In this document: positions 26,373-35,183 of the stretch, piece after piece | Layout: every line of letters begins with the position of its first letter | How positions within the stretch are numbered: the stretch's first letter is position 1 | Source: DASCNA01 sp036011305 | GTDB lineage: Bacteria > Verrucomicrobiota > Lentisphaeria > Victivallales > GWF2-38-69 | Reading direction: 5' to 3' | DNA: 64,000 bases | NCBI GenBank assembly: GCA_036011305.1 | Contig: DASCNA010000066.1 | Location: 1-64,000 of the forward strand | The notes under the pieces: generated by a model | Seen by the model: only the letters and a program-made list of their open reading frames with translations | Databases searched by the model: none | What the model was told of the DNA's origin: nothing | Position numbers and translations under genes: made by a program

Positions 26373-26999
26373 ATGAAAAACAGTAATGGTCTGTTGACAA
26401 AAGATAAGATACTTATAACTGCAGTTAGAATGTTTGCTGAGTATAGCTATGATGCAGTTTCTATACGATCTTTAGCTAAAGAAGCAGGTGTAAACAGTCA
26501 TGCTTTATCTTATTATTTTGGAAGTAAGTTGGAACTTTACAGGGCTTGCATTGATACTCTTTTGGAAAATGATAAAAAGAGTATGGAATCGATAAGAGAA
26601 GATATAAAATTTTGCCTGGAAAATAATTTAAATCATAAAGTATGGTCTTCATTATTCAAAAAATATTTATCTCAAGTTATAAAATCTTTTATTGATGGTA
26701 ATAGAAAGCTTAAATTTTTATTTCTTCTTAGGATGAAACTTTCTAAATTTCGTTATGATAAAATAGAATCCAAGTCAGCTGAAACAGTAAACATTTTAAA
26801 ATTATTGATAAACAAAACTAACTGTATAGTGTATGAGAATAATAAATCGGCTGATCTTACCGTCATACGTATAGTATCAACTCTTAACTTACTCATAACT
26901 TCAAAAGAAGAAATTTTGAATGTGTTTAAATGTGAGGAATATAATGCTGAATTTATAGATATGTTTACCAACTATTTGTTAGACATGTCAAAAATTTAA
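26373..26999 (+). CDS. TetR-family regulator of the first efflux operon
   Basis: A 208-residue repressor-type protein. Residues 10-56 form the TetR helix-turn-helix: ILITAVRMFAEYSYDAVSIR, then SLAKEAGVNSHALSYYFGSK. The C-terminal ligand and dimerization region carries the conserved-looking layout of the YbiH/CerR-type group. Being last in the operon, it probably represses its own promoter upstream of the adaptor gene. It is clearly related to the TetR proteins at 27275 and 37241 in this window. The inducer is unknown, probably a pump substrate. Confidence 0.9.
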   Translation: MKNSNGLLTKDKILITAVRMFAEYSYDAVSIRSLAKEAGVNSHALSYYFGSKLELYRACIDTLLENDKKSMESIREDIKFCLENNLNHKVWSSLFKKYLSQVIKSFIDGNRKLKFLFLLRMKLSKFRYDKIESKSAETVNILKLLINKTNCIVYENNKSADLTVIRIVSTLNLLITSKEEILNVFKCEEYNAEFIDMFTNYLLDMSKI

Positions 27000-27274
27000 C
27001 GATTTTATATACAAATATAAAGCAAATGCAGAAAAATATAATTAAATGAATGTGAAAATTGCTGAAACAATGTATTGTTGTAAATTTCATAGGCTGGGTA
27101 AAAAATTTTCATGAATTCAAAATCCAATGATTAATTTAAAATTGAATGGGATCATATCGGTGAAAACACAGTCTATTGCATTATGATAATTTGATTCTTC
27201 CTTAATTTGGGAAAACATAAATTATTGTTGATCTATTTAAAAATGATCATAGAGATTTAAAATAGGTGTTTATT

Positions 27275-27892
27275 ATGAAAGCATATAAGAAAACAAAAGA
27301 AAAACTAATAAAATCTGCTATAAATCATTTTTCTGAAAAGGGATATGAGGGCGCATCAATTAGAGATATTGCTTTGGAAGCAGATATTAACAATACAATG
27401 ATTTCTTACCATTTTGGGGGTAAAAAACAGCTTTACAATTCCTGCATCGAGTATGTTTATGCTAAGTCAAATGAAAATATGATTACCATTGAACATGAAG
27501 TTGCATTTGCTGAAGAAAATAAACTTGAGCCTGAAATGTGGCTTTCTATATTTAAAAAAATGTTGCTGAAGAGAATTACATTTTTTACTGAGCCTAAAAG
27601 CAGAAACCTGTACTTATTTCTATTTAGAGCCAAACTTGCAGATATTTCCTCTCCTAAGCATACAGAAGATTTGGATAGCCATATAATATTGACACATAAA
27701 GTAATAGGAGGTATAAATAAACTTGATTCATGTTCTCCTGAAGTAATAAAAAAAAGTTTAGTTATCACTTCTCTTATTCATGCTTTGGTTGTTTCTGAAT
27801 ATATTGTTCTTAATTCATTCGGATTTAGGAAATATACACCGAAATTTATTGATGAATATATAGAATATTTAGTTAAAGAAGCTACAATTTAA
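27275..27892 (+). CDS. Orphan TetR-family regulator
   Basis: A 205-residue TetR protein with the HTH at about 8-52 (INHFSEKGYEGASIRDIALE then NNTMISYHFGGKKQLY). Its C-terminal SLIHALVVSEYIVLNSFG and the closing YLVKEATI match the TetR of the second efflux operon more closely than its immediate neighbour, so the three genes form a recent paralogue set. The ATG at 27275 is preferred over an upstream GTG. It stands alone, 275 bases after the first efflux operon, with no pump gene of its own. It may regulate one of the two pumps or the exported proteins that follow. Confidence 0.85.
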   Translation: MKAYKKTKEKLIKSAINHFSEKGYEGASIRDIALEADINNTMISYHFGGKKQLYNSCIEYVYAKSNENMITIEHEVAFAEENKLEPEMWLSIFKKMLLKRITFFTEPKSRNLYLFLFRAKLADISSPKHTEDLDSHIILTHKVIGGINKLDSCSPEVIKKSLVITSLIHALVVSEYIVLNSFGFRKYTPKFIDEYIEYLVKEATI

Positions 27893-28296
27893 TACGTTAC
27901 AGATTTTTTTACCCGACGATTTAATATATGGCTATTTTTATGAATATGTTCTCCTGTCTAATTACTATATCAACTAGATGTATCAATGTAGATCTGTTCT
28001 AGATTTGCTTTTTGGATTACATTCAGTCTTTGCTTCAGTTTCCGGAATCTTAACTTATTTAAGTGATTTTAAATCCAATACCATATTTTTGTAAGAATCT
28101 TCATTGACTGTAAACCTTAGAGAGACATTAAATTACCTGTTTTTTAGTGCAATTAAAAAACGGGAAAATAGTTATTATGAACCTGTTTTGAGTAGATTTA
28201 TTATAATAAATTATCTGAAAAATATATTGTTATTCAAAGAATCAGTGTTATAAGTTTTAGCTCAAGAAAATAAACAACTTAAAAGGAAATTGAACA
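27893..28296. other. Intergenic region with hairpin and promoter
   Basis: No gene is seen. A hairpin of CCTGTTTTTTA with TAAAAAACGGG lies at 28136-28164 without a following T-run. A promoter-like TTGTTA (28227) and TATAAG (28249), spaced 16 bases, would start about 35 bases before the small heat-shock-like gene. Confidence 0.4.
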
Positions 28297-28818
28297 ATGA
28301 ACAAAAAATCTATTATTGTATTAAGCCTGAGTTTAATTTTTGCCGTTTCTGCTTTTTCGTTAGAAGCAGCTCAAACTGCGCAACAGTCAAATAAAGCTGT
28401 TAAAGGTACCCCTGCAAGCAGTATGAAAACCTCTGAAAATATAGATTTCTTTGTAGTTGACACTCCGTTTTATCATGGATATCAGAGCAGTATAGCAACA
28501 ATGCCTAGACAGGCAGTAAAAAAAGTTACAGATGGTTCACAAATAATTATTTCTGCTCCAGGGCTGACTAAAAATGATTTTAATATTAAAATTGTCGGCA
28601 ATCAAATGGTTGTTACTGGGGAAAATCAAATTAATAAAAAGACAAATAAACCTGTAAATAACGTTATTACACGCAATTTTAAAATTTACTATAAAGTGTG
28701 CAATAATGCAGATATTAACAAAATAACTTCAAATTATGATAATGGAGTATTAATAGTTAATGTTCCTGTTGATCTGAATAAAATAAAGAAAGAAACTAAA
28801 GTTATTAAAATAAGCTAA
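28297..28818 (+). CDS. Exported small heat-shock protein (Hsp20/alpha-crystallin domain)
   Basis: A 173-residue protein with a clear signal peptide (hydrophobic core SIIVLSLSLIFAVSAF, cleavage near residue 24) followed by a low-complexity linker. The alpha-crystallin domain spans about 75-165: IIISAPGLTKNDFNIKI, MVVTGENQI and the family's YDNGVLIVNVP strand. The C-terminal VIKI resembles the I/V-x-I/V anchor that links sHsp dimers. Ordinary sHsps are cytosolic, so export to the periplasm or surface is the odd point. AAAGGA precedes the ATG. It is followed by its own terminator. A chaperone role for envelope or secreted proteins is inferred. Confidence 0.85.
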   Translation: MNKKSIIVLSLSLIFAVSAFSLEAAQTAQQSNKAVKGTPASSMKTSENIDFFVVDTPFYHGYQSSIATMPRQAVKKVTDGSQIIISAPGLTKNDFNIKIVGNQMVVTGENQINKKTNKPVNNVITRNFKIYYKVCNNADINKITSNYDNGVLIVNVPVDLNKIKKETKVIKIS

Positions 28819-28841
28819 TCAAGTTTTACTATCTATAGTTT

Positions 28842-28872
28842 AAGGCTGTATTTAAAAATGCAGCCTTTTTTG
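28842..28872 (+). terminator. Intrinsic terminator of the sHsp gene
   Basis: A 12-position stem AAGGCTGTATTT / AAATGCAGCCTT (one wobble) running into six Ts, 23 bases after the stop codon. The remaining interval to 29349 shows no gene or clear signal. Confidence 0.85.
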
Positions 28873-29349
28873 TGTTTGAATATATTGTGATTATCAACAG
28901 CTAAAGATATGCCATAGTTAAAGAAAGCTCACAATATTTTTATATAAAAAACTCTGAATTTTTATTTAAAAATAAAGTTAAACTTGGTTTGATATTTAAT
29001 TTCTTACATATTATTTTCTAATTCTTGTGTTTTGTATTTTTAAGCAACATCAATTTATCTAAGGCTGAAATAAAACTCTAATTATATTCTGATTATTTAG
29101 AACAATGCGGATATTTTGAGTTAAATTTTTTGGTTTGTTTCTGAATAGCTACTAAGTGACAGGATAAGTAATTATACCGAATTGAGTTCTGCAAAGTCTG
29201 AGATATGTCTAATAAATACATTTTTAGGTTTTATGAGAATATAAAGTTATCTTGATGTTTTGCCGGTATTAATCTGCTAAAGATATATACTATAAAGAAA
29301 AAAATACCTCTAATCTTTAACCAAAGTAATAATTTCAAAAAGGGAAAAT

Positions 29350-29853
29350 ATGATGAAAATTATAGTAGTTTTATTTACTGCTGTGTCACTGGGGATTATG
29401 CCGAGCATATTATCTGCATCTGTTGAAGTAACATCAAGTGCGACTGGTATTGTCAGTTATATTGCTCCTGTAGGCAAAGAAGTTAAAGAAGGTGATGTAC
29501 TTGTGAAATTTTTATCCAGTATTTCAGTAAATAATATTAAAATTAAAAAAATAGAACTGGCATCAGCTATCAAAGATCTTCAGGAAAATGAACTGGATTA
29601 TAAAAGAACTTCAAAGCTGATAAAAACAAATTCTATTAGTGTGAGTGAAGCGGAAAATAGTCACTTTGATTATAAAAAAAGCCAACTGCATGTTGAGCAT
29701 TTAAAACTGGAAATAAAAAATTTAGAAATCGCACATGATGATTATACTATAAAGGCACCTGAAAACTGCAAGGTTGTTAATGTTTACATATCTGAAAATT
29801 CCGGTGCTGACATAGGTGATAAGATTATGTCTATTGAATATAACAAAAGTTAA
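29350..29853 (+). CDS. Exported miniature HlyD-like protein (barrel-sandwich plus coiled coil)
   Basis: A 167-residue protein with a signal peptide (about 1-23). The mature part is a split biotinyl/lipoyl-like barrel-sandwich: ATGIVSYIAPVGKEVKEGDVL near 33-53 and DYTIKAPENCKVVNVYI near 132-148. These flank a coiled-coil hairpin of about 70 residues (KKIELASAIKDLQENELDYK onward). It is the core of an HlyD/RND adaptor, but it lacks the membrane helix and the C-terminal beta-barrel and membrane-proximal domains found in the two adaptors of this window. No frameshift is seen, so it appears to be a genuine minimal protein. No transporter is adjacent and its partner is unknown. Confidence 0.75.
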   Translation: MMKIIVVLFTAVSLGIMPSILSASVEVTSSATGIVSYIAPVGKEVKEGDVLVKFLSSISVNNIKIKKIELASAIKDLQENELDYKRTSKLIKTNSISVSEAENSHFDYKKSQLHVEHLKLEIKNLEIAHDDYTIKAPENCKVVNVYISENSGADIGDKIMSIEYNKS

Positions 29854-29882
29854 AATTAGTTAAATCTATAATTTAATACACT

Positions 29883-29909
29883 GATAACAGGTAAAATATT
29901 CCTGTTATC
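29883..29909 (+). terminator. Hairpin after the mini-HlyD gene
   Basis: A perfect 9-bp stem GATAACAGG / CCTGTTATC with a 9-base loop, 30 bases after the stop codon. No T-run follows, so terminator function is only possible. Confidence 0.4.
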
Positions 29910-30040
29910 TGAATCATCTTATTAAGTCATCAAATTGTTTTAGAATACTGTATAAGATATTGTTAAAAAATTTTACTGTTTTAACGATTTTGACTGATTC
30001 AATTCTAATTGAAAAAGACCAATGAACCAGTTAATTATTG

Positions 30041-30961
30041 TTATCTTATGTGGCTGGTAACTTTAGGTGACTCTATTGTTGCAGTAATAAAATTAACAAT
30101 AGTTTTTACCGCTTTATTAGCTTCCGGGACAAGTGAAACTACAAGCATCCATAGATGAAACATTTTATCCCATTCTTTGTAAGTTAAGCGAATTCCAGAT
30201 TTTTTTGCTTTATCTCTGAATTTTCTGCAATCGCTGAGAAATATATCATGAGTTCCTATCAATAAAAGTGTTGGTGGGAGCCCTTCCAGATTTCCGTTAA
30301 TTGGGGATAAAAAAGGATGTGATAAATCAAAATCTCCAGCATATATTTTACCTACGTCTTGTAGCCCTTTCTTGTAAAGAACAGTATCATATGGTTCTAT
30401 ATTTTCTATTTCAGGATTACTTAAAGTCATATCTAAAAAAGGAGACAGCAAAATAAGGGCCGCAGGTAAAGGTTTTCTATCTTCTTTTAACTTTAATATG
30501 GTAGCCAGAGATAAACCTCCTCCCGCTGAATCTCCCAAGAAATAAATCTCACTGGCATTGATTTCAGATATCAAATTATTATATACCGAAATTACATCCT
30601 CTATCGAATTGAGACAGGAGGATTCCGGGGCTAAACCATAATTTACCAAAATTGCCTTATTTCCTGTTTTTCTACATATATTTGCCAGCATTTTCCAATG
30701 CATTTTATTTGGGCCGCTAACATATCCGCCACCGTGAATATATATCAATATTCGGTTTGAAGTTTGATTGGAGGGAGTCAAAATAGTACAGTCAACACCG
30801 TTAATTGTTTTCATTTCTCTAGTACATCCGCGAACTAGTGTTGCTGAAGGAGATTTAACATCTGTTTTCCTAAGCCTGTTTACATCCAAATCAGGATAAT
30901 AACCAGGCCTCACATAATATTTTGCGATAAATTTGACTACTGTACTTTGTATACTTATCAT
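30041..30961 (-). CDS. Alpha/beta hydrolase of the hormone-sensitive-lipase (HSL) family
   Basis: A 306-residue cytoplasmic esterase-type hydrolase. The oxyanion motif HGGGYVSG lies near 75 and the nucleophile elbow GDSAGGG near 144 (catalytic Ser). The Asp is in GTHDIFLSD near 233 and the catalytic His in KMFHLWML near 262. This is the standard HSL/acetyl-hydrolase arrangement for short-chain esters. It is oriented with the DNA polymerase pair upstream but separated by about 90 bases. No export signal is seen and the substrate is unknown. Confidence 0.9.
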   Translation of the reverse strand: MISIQSTVVKFIAKYYVRPGYYPDLDVNRLRKTDVKSPSATLVRGCTREMKTINGVDCTILTPSNQTSNRILIYIHGGGYVSGPNKMHWKMLANICRKTGNKAILVNYGLAPESSCLNSIEDVISVYNNLISEINASEIYFLGDSAGGGLSLATILKLKEDRKPLPAALILLSPFLDMTLSNPEIENIEPYDTVLYKKGLQDVGKIYAGDFDLSHPFLSPINGNLEGLPPTLLLIGTHDIFLSDCRKFRDKAKKSGIRLTYKEWDKMFHLWMLVVSLVPEANKAVKTIVNFITATIESPKVTSHIR

Positions 30962-31048
30962 GTTACCAACCTAAATTTAAAAGCCTATAATGTAATCTAG
31001 TTGGTCAATATTTCAATATAGTAGCCCGTTAGAGAAAACATAAAAAAT

Positions 31049-31789
31049 TTATTTTACAAAGTTTATAAAATGTCTTAGAAAATTGGACCAGATATTATCA
31101 GACGATTTTACCGTCTCAATAATTTTATCTTGCTCTATTCTTAAAGCAAAAAACAGATTAAGCCATAACCAGTTGTCTTCTGATAATTTATTAAGCTCTG
31201 TTATTAGTTCGGACATCTTTTTAATATGATGTAATTTCAGGACAAAAGCTTTTCTTTTAGATGTTTCTAAAGTAATATTACCGGTTTCTGTTTCTAAGTT
31301 GAATTTATAATAATCCCATGAAAGTTTCTTATCCTGTAGAGGATCGAATGAGGTTGGTTCTGATACATATCCGCCATCTATATAAAGTTCAATATTTGGA
31401 ACTACAGAAGGATCTATTTTAGATAATTTTGTAGTGAATTCTTCACTGTTTAGACAAGCGATAAAATTATTCCAGTTCCAAGAATCATCCATAATAAAGC
31501 TTTTAGCCTTTCTAGAGTTGTATACAGGAGCAAGCGCTTCATCAAGTCCTTTTTCAATATATAAACCGCACAGAAGTGAATTTTGCGCAGCATCTCCCCA
31601 GTTAAAATAGAATTTTCCATGTTTGTAATGAGGAAGTTTACTGGAAGGAACCAGCCACCATGATGTTTTATCAGGTCTGAACCTATCCCATGGTCTTTTA
31701 GCAAACTTATATTCGTTCTTAATAAATTTTGAAACAGATTCACACAATTGTCTGGGAGTTTCTGCCAATGATATATTTTTCTTTTCCAT
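31049..31789 (-). CDS. Unknown protein cotranscribed with the family B DNA polymerase
   Basis: Not recognised. The 246-residue soluble product is rich in Trp and Lys. Distinctive segments are KRPWDRFRPDKTSWWLVPSS (33-52), HYKHGKFYFNWGDAAQNSLL (54-73), MDDSWNWNNF near 100 and LYIDGGYVSEPTSFDP near 137. The last third is predicted helical. There is no signal peptide. It starts 24 bases after the polymerase stop codon on the same strand, which suggests cotranscription and possibly a functional link, for example an accessory or effector of the polymerase. That link is only inferred from spacing. Confidence 0.8.
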   Translation of the reverse strand: MEKKNISLAETPRQLCESVSKFIKNEYKFAKRPWDRFRPDKTSWWLVPSSKLPHYKHGKFYFNWGDAAQNSLLCGLYIEKGLDEALAPVYNSRKAKSFIMDDSWNWNNFIACLNSEEFTTKLSKIDPSVVPNIELYIDGGYVSEPTSFDPLQDKKLSWDYYKFNLETETGNITLETSKRKAFVLKLHHIKKMSELITELNKLSEDNWLWLNLFFALRIEQDKIIETVKSSDNIWSNFLRHFINFVK

Positions 31790-31813
31790 AATACTTACTA
31801 CTTTCAGAAGAGT

Positions 31814-34054
31814 TTATTTTAGGCTGAACAAATCATTGTCCTCATTTTTTTCAGGAATGAAGGCTGCAAATTTTTTGTAAATGTCATCCAGTTTACCTAT
31901 GTAATAAAGTGTGTTTTCATTTCGCATTTCAGGTGCATCAGATAGCAGCGAGGAATTATCAACTACAGAAAGTTTCTTTTTTACTCCTATAACATAATAT
32001 GAAATTTGATCACCTTGCCTATAAGCTCTGGTAGATTTTAAAGCCAGTTCATAGGCTGCACTTCTTCTGCCTTTTCCCGTATTGATTTTTATTTTATAAT
32101 TATCAGGGGACTCTTTTAATGTTTCTGATTTAGCTATTTTTGATAAAGGTATTTTATGAGCTTCAATTCTGTTTTTAAAATCTTCAGTATAATTATGAAT
32201 TTTTCCATACTCTTCATTAAGGAGCAAATGAAGAAATTCATTAATATATTCTCTGATAAAAGGTTCAACACCTCTGGATTTTAATGCAGCTCCTGTTATT
32301 AATACTTCTTCTTTATCTGTTAATAGTGCATAGTTCTTACTTTTATAGGAAAACATTTTCTTATAAGTAGAATCAAGTTCAACTTCAATTCCTTCGGGCA
32401 GTATATTTTGAATGTTACTTTCCATTTCGTTTACAGATGTGACACCTTGAGGAGGTTGGAAGTAGATACCGTCAGTATCCATTTCAATTACTTTTGCTCC
32501 GCTGTCTTTAAGAAAATTTAACATAAGTGTTAATATTTCTCTTCCTTTTGTAGTTATGTTCTCTGCCATGTCATAATCGTTGAATGTGCCCTGTGAAAAA
32601 GCTAAATATCCATAAAACGAGTTTATCATGATTTTAAAACTAGTCTGCAGAGAATTAAAAAGTTCCTTTTCACTTCTGTCATTTGCTTTTTTCTCACTAT
32701 CTTTGGCATGCAGTCTTATTGTACGCAGTTTATCCAGTAAAAAAGGAAATACTTTCTTACTGTCTCTGCTTGGACACCATTTTTCAGAAAGAATTATTGA
32801 AGGATAGAGTGATCTGATATCACAATGCCATACATTTTTAAAAATACCCGTTTCCATGGCATCGGTTAGTGCACCTGAAATTTGTCTAGGCTGTTCTGAC
32901 GTAGGAATTGATTCTCTTTTATTAAGGTAAGCGCTGATGAGAAGAGCATCAATTCTTGTTGCATTACCTCTTACAATAATATTTTGATATGAGAATGGCT
33001 GAAGTTGAGTTTGGTAGAAATAACTTGGAGAAAGTATAGCTGAAACATCTCTTGTTTCTCTTGCATCATCAAGAGCATAAGCGACTAATTCTTCTCTGCT
33101 TTCGTTATAGTATTTTATAATATTTCCAGCATCTATATATGTTCTTTCTTCAGATGCAATATTGAAATGTTTTGCAATTGCTTTAAGCCCGTAGCTTTCT
33201 AAATTTCGGTGGCTTACATCATATAATTGTGCAAGAAAATATGTGTCGACAATATGACGGCCATAAATTTCATAACGTTTATATGAAGTAGATCTTTCAG
33301 CTACACTGAATCTTGAATTTCTAGTTTTAGGTGTGGAATTATCTCTTCCAAGTGAAAGTTTAACCTTGTGTCGTTTTGCTCTTGTTTCTATGAACGGTAA
33401 ATCAAATCTAAATAGGTTATGGCCTTCAATTACATCAGGGTCTCTTTCTTTTACTGTCACGACAAATTCTTCAATTATATCTTTCTCTGTTGTGTCTTCA
33501 TTAACAATCAGACATTTTTCCCAGCCTGTACTGTCACTCATGCTGATAATAATAATTTTGTCATCTTCTCTTTTCGGATTTGGAAAATCATAACCTTCTG
33601 TTGTTAACGTTTCCAGGTCGAACTGAAAACGTCTAAGATCAGTAAACTTCATATTTCTAAATAATCTGGTATTCAGACTCATTAATATCTGCTGTTGAAT
33701 ATCAGTAAACAGTCTGTATGGTGCATTAAATGAAGAAGGTGATAGACCTGTTATTTTTTTTAGATGCTTAACTGCATCAAAATATGCTGTTAGATCTGCA
33801 AATTCTGCCAGAAATGCAAAAGGATTAGATCCACTGAGTTCCGTTATTTTGACTGTTTCTTCTAAAGTGTCTAGCAGTTCCGGTGCTAACAGAAGCAGAA
33901 ATGGACGAAATGAAGCTATTTCTTTTTTTACTGAATCACTTTTCCTTATAAAAAGTTCAGCTGTTCCATTAGTGCCTGGTTCAATTGCAACAACATTTAA
34001 ATATTGTGAAGTAGTGAGTTCTTCCAGTGCCTTATTGATATCTATTTCGTTCAT
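31814..34054 (-). CDS. polB: Family B DNA polymerase with 3'-5' exonuclease
   Basis: A 746-residue DNA polymerase, slightly shorter than E. coli Pol II (783). Proofreading motifs are intact: Exo I FDLET (Asp146, Glu148), Exo II NLFRFDLPF near 215 and Exo III YALDDARET near 320. Polymerase motifs are DIRSLYPSII near 415, KIMINSFYGYL near 480 and the catalytic MDTDGIYF near 530. All key acidic residues are retained, so both activities should work. Family B enzymes in bacteria usually act in damage tolerance or repair. It is divergent from yicC and followed by an unknown partner gene. No LexA-type palindrome was obvious in the 210-base divergent gap. Confidence 0.93.
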   Translation of the reverse strand: MNEIDINKALEELTTSQYLNVVAIEPGTNGTAELFIRKSDSVKKEIASFRPFLLLLAPELLDTLEETVKITELSGSNPFAFLAEFADLTAYFDAVKHLKKITGLSPSSFNAPYRLFTDIQQQILMSLNTRLFRNMKFTDLRRFQFDLETLTTEGYDFPNPKREDDKIIIISMSDSTGWEKCLIVNEDTTEKDIIEEFVVTVKERDPDVIEGHNLFRFDLPFIETRAKRHKVKLSLGRDNSTPKTRNSRFSVAERSTSYKRYEIYGRHIVDTYFLAQLYDVSHRNLESYGLKAIAKHFNIASEERTYIDAGNIIKYYNESREELVAYALDDARETRDVSAILSPSYFYQTQLQPFSYQNIIVRGNATRIDALLISAYLNKRESIPTSEQPRQISGALTDAMETGIFKNVWHCDIRSLYPSIILSEKWCPSRDSKKVFPFLLDKLRTIRLHAKDSEKKANDRSEKELFNSLQTSFKIMINSFYGYLAFSQGTFNDYDMAENITTKGREILTLMLNFLKDSGAKVIEMDTDGIYFQPPQGVTSVNEMESNIQNILPEGIEVELDSTYKKMFSYKSKNYALLTDKEEVLITGAALKSRGVEPFIREYINEFLHLLLNEEYGKIHNYTEDFKNRIEAHKIPLSKIAKSETLKESPDNYKIKINTGKGRRSAAYELALKSTRAYRQGDQISYYVIGVKKKLSVVDNSSLLSDAPEMRNENTLYYIGKLDDIYKKFAAFIPEKNEDNDLFSLK

Positions 34055-34264
34055 ATGATTATGTGATTATTTTTATAGTTTTAAAAATTAAATAATTTAA
34101 CTAATTGATATTTAGGTAAAGTAAAATAATTTAACATGTTATCAATCGCAATATATGAAATAGTAGAACATTAAGTGTTAAAATTAAAAGTATTTGTTTG
34201 TATATTAATGTTATGACTGACTAATACTTAACAGAACACATAAAATAAGAATTTGAGGTCCTTG

Positions 34265-35146
34265 ATGAAGAGTATGACCGGTTATGGATTCAGTGAATGC
34301 TGTTGTCCTGATGGAATAAAATTTACTGTTGAAATCAGAACAGTAAATAGAAAACAACTTGATATAAAATTGAATTTGCCGTCTGAGTTTTATGACCAGG
34401 AGTTAAAAATACGAAAATTAATATCAAACAAGATAAGCAGAGGAAGTGTTAATGTAAAAATCTTTATGATATTATCAGGTAAAATTCTTAATGAAACTCT
34501 AACCATAAATCAAGATATTTTAAAAGTTTATATAGATAATGCAAATGAATTGCAAAACAGTTTAGGTATTGATAATAATCTGACACTAAAAGAACTGATA
34601 AGCTTACCTAAAGTAATAGAAACTGCTCAACCTGAACTGAATTCAGAATCTATTATTCAATCTCTTTTAGATACTGTTGACGGTGCATTGAATAATTTAA
34701 GAGAAACCCGTTTGGCAGAAGGTGAATTTCTGAAAAAAGATTTAGGAGAAAGATTGAATCATCTGGAAAATTTAATTAATGAGATAGAACCTTATACTGC
34801 TAACCTTCCTTCTATTTACAAAGAGCGGTTAATGAAAAAAATAGAAGATGAAAAAATTGATATTAACGATGATGACAGATTGCTTCGTGAAATAGTTATT
34901 TATTCAGATCGTTGCGATGTGAGTGAAGAGTTGACAAGGCTGAAAAGTCACTTTAAACAGTTTTATAAATTGTTGTCAGAAAAGAAAAAACCGATAGGGC
35001 GTAATTTAGATTTTCTTACCCAGGAACTTCAGCGTGAGATTAACACTTTGGGCGTAAAAACAGCAAGCCCGGCAACATCCCCACTGGTTGTGACTTTTAA
35101 AACTGAGGTAGAAAAAATAAGAGAACAAGTTCAGAATATAGAATAG
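34265..35146 (+). CDS. yicC: YicC/YloC-family endoribonuclease
   Basis: A 293-residue member of the YicC family, known as a stress-linked endoribonuclease. It starts with the family signature MKSMTGYG, then VEIRTVNRKQLDIKL near 22-36. The C-terminal domain carries DDRLLREIVIYSDRCDVSEE near 205 and the diagnostic GRNLDFLTQELQREINTLGV near 245. The ATG at 34265 is chosen for this signature, with GAGG 7 bases upstream. It is divergent from polB and followed after 37 bases by the pabB-pabC fusion, with which it may be cotranscribed. Confidence 0.93.
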   Translation: MKSMTGYGFSECCCPDGIKFTVEIRTVNRKQLDIKLNLPSEFYDQELKIRKLISNKISRGSVNVKIFMILSGKILNETLTINQDILKVYIDNANELQNSLGIDNNLTLKELISLPKVIETAQPELNSESIIQSLLDTVDGALNNLRETRLAEGEFLKKDLGERLNHLENLINEIEPYTANLPSIYKERLMKKIEDEKIDINDDDRLLREIVIYSDRCDVSEELTRLKSHFKQFYKLLSEKKKPIGRNLDFLTQELQREINTLGVKTASPATSPLVVTFKTEVEKIREQVQNIE

Positions 35147-35183
35147 AAAACATAAAAAATTAAAATTAAAGCTGAAAAATATA

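Noticed and set aside
31450..31743. Second minus-strand frame inside the unknown partner gene of the polymerase
   Set aside because: It lies entirely within the better-supported frame (which has correct spacing from the polymerase gene and longer length) and has no ribosome site.
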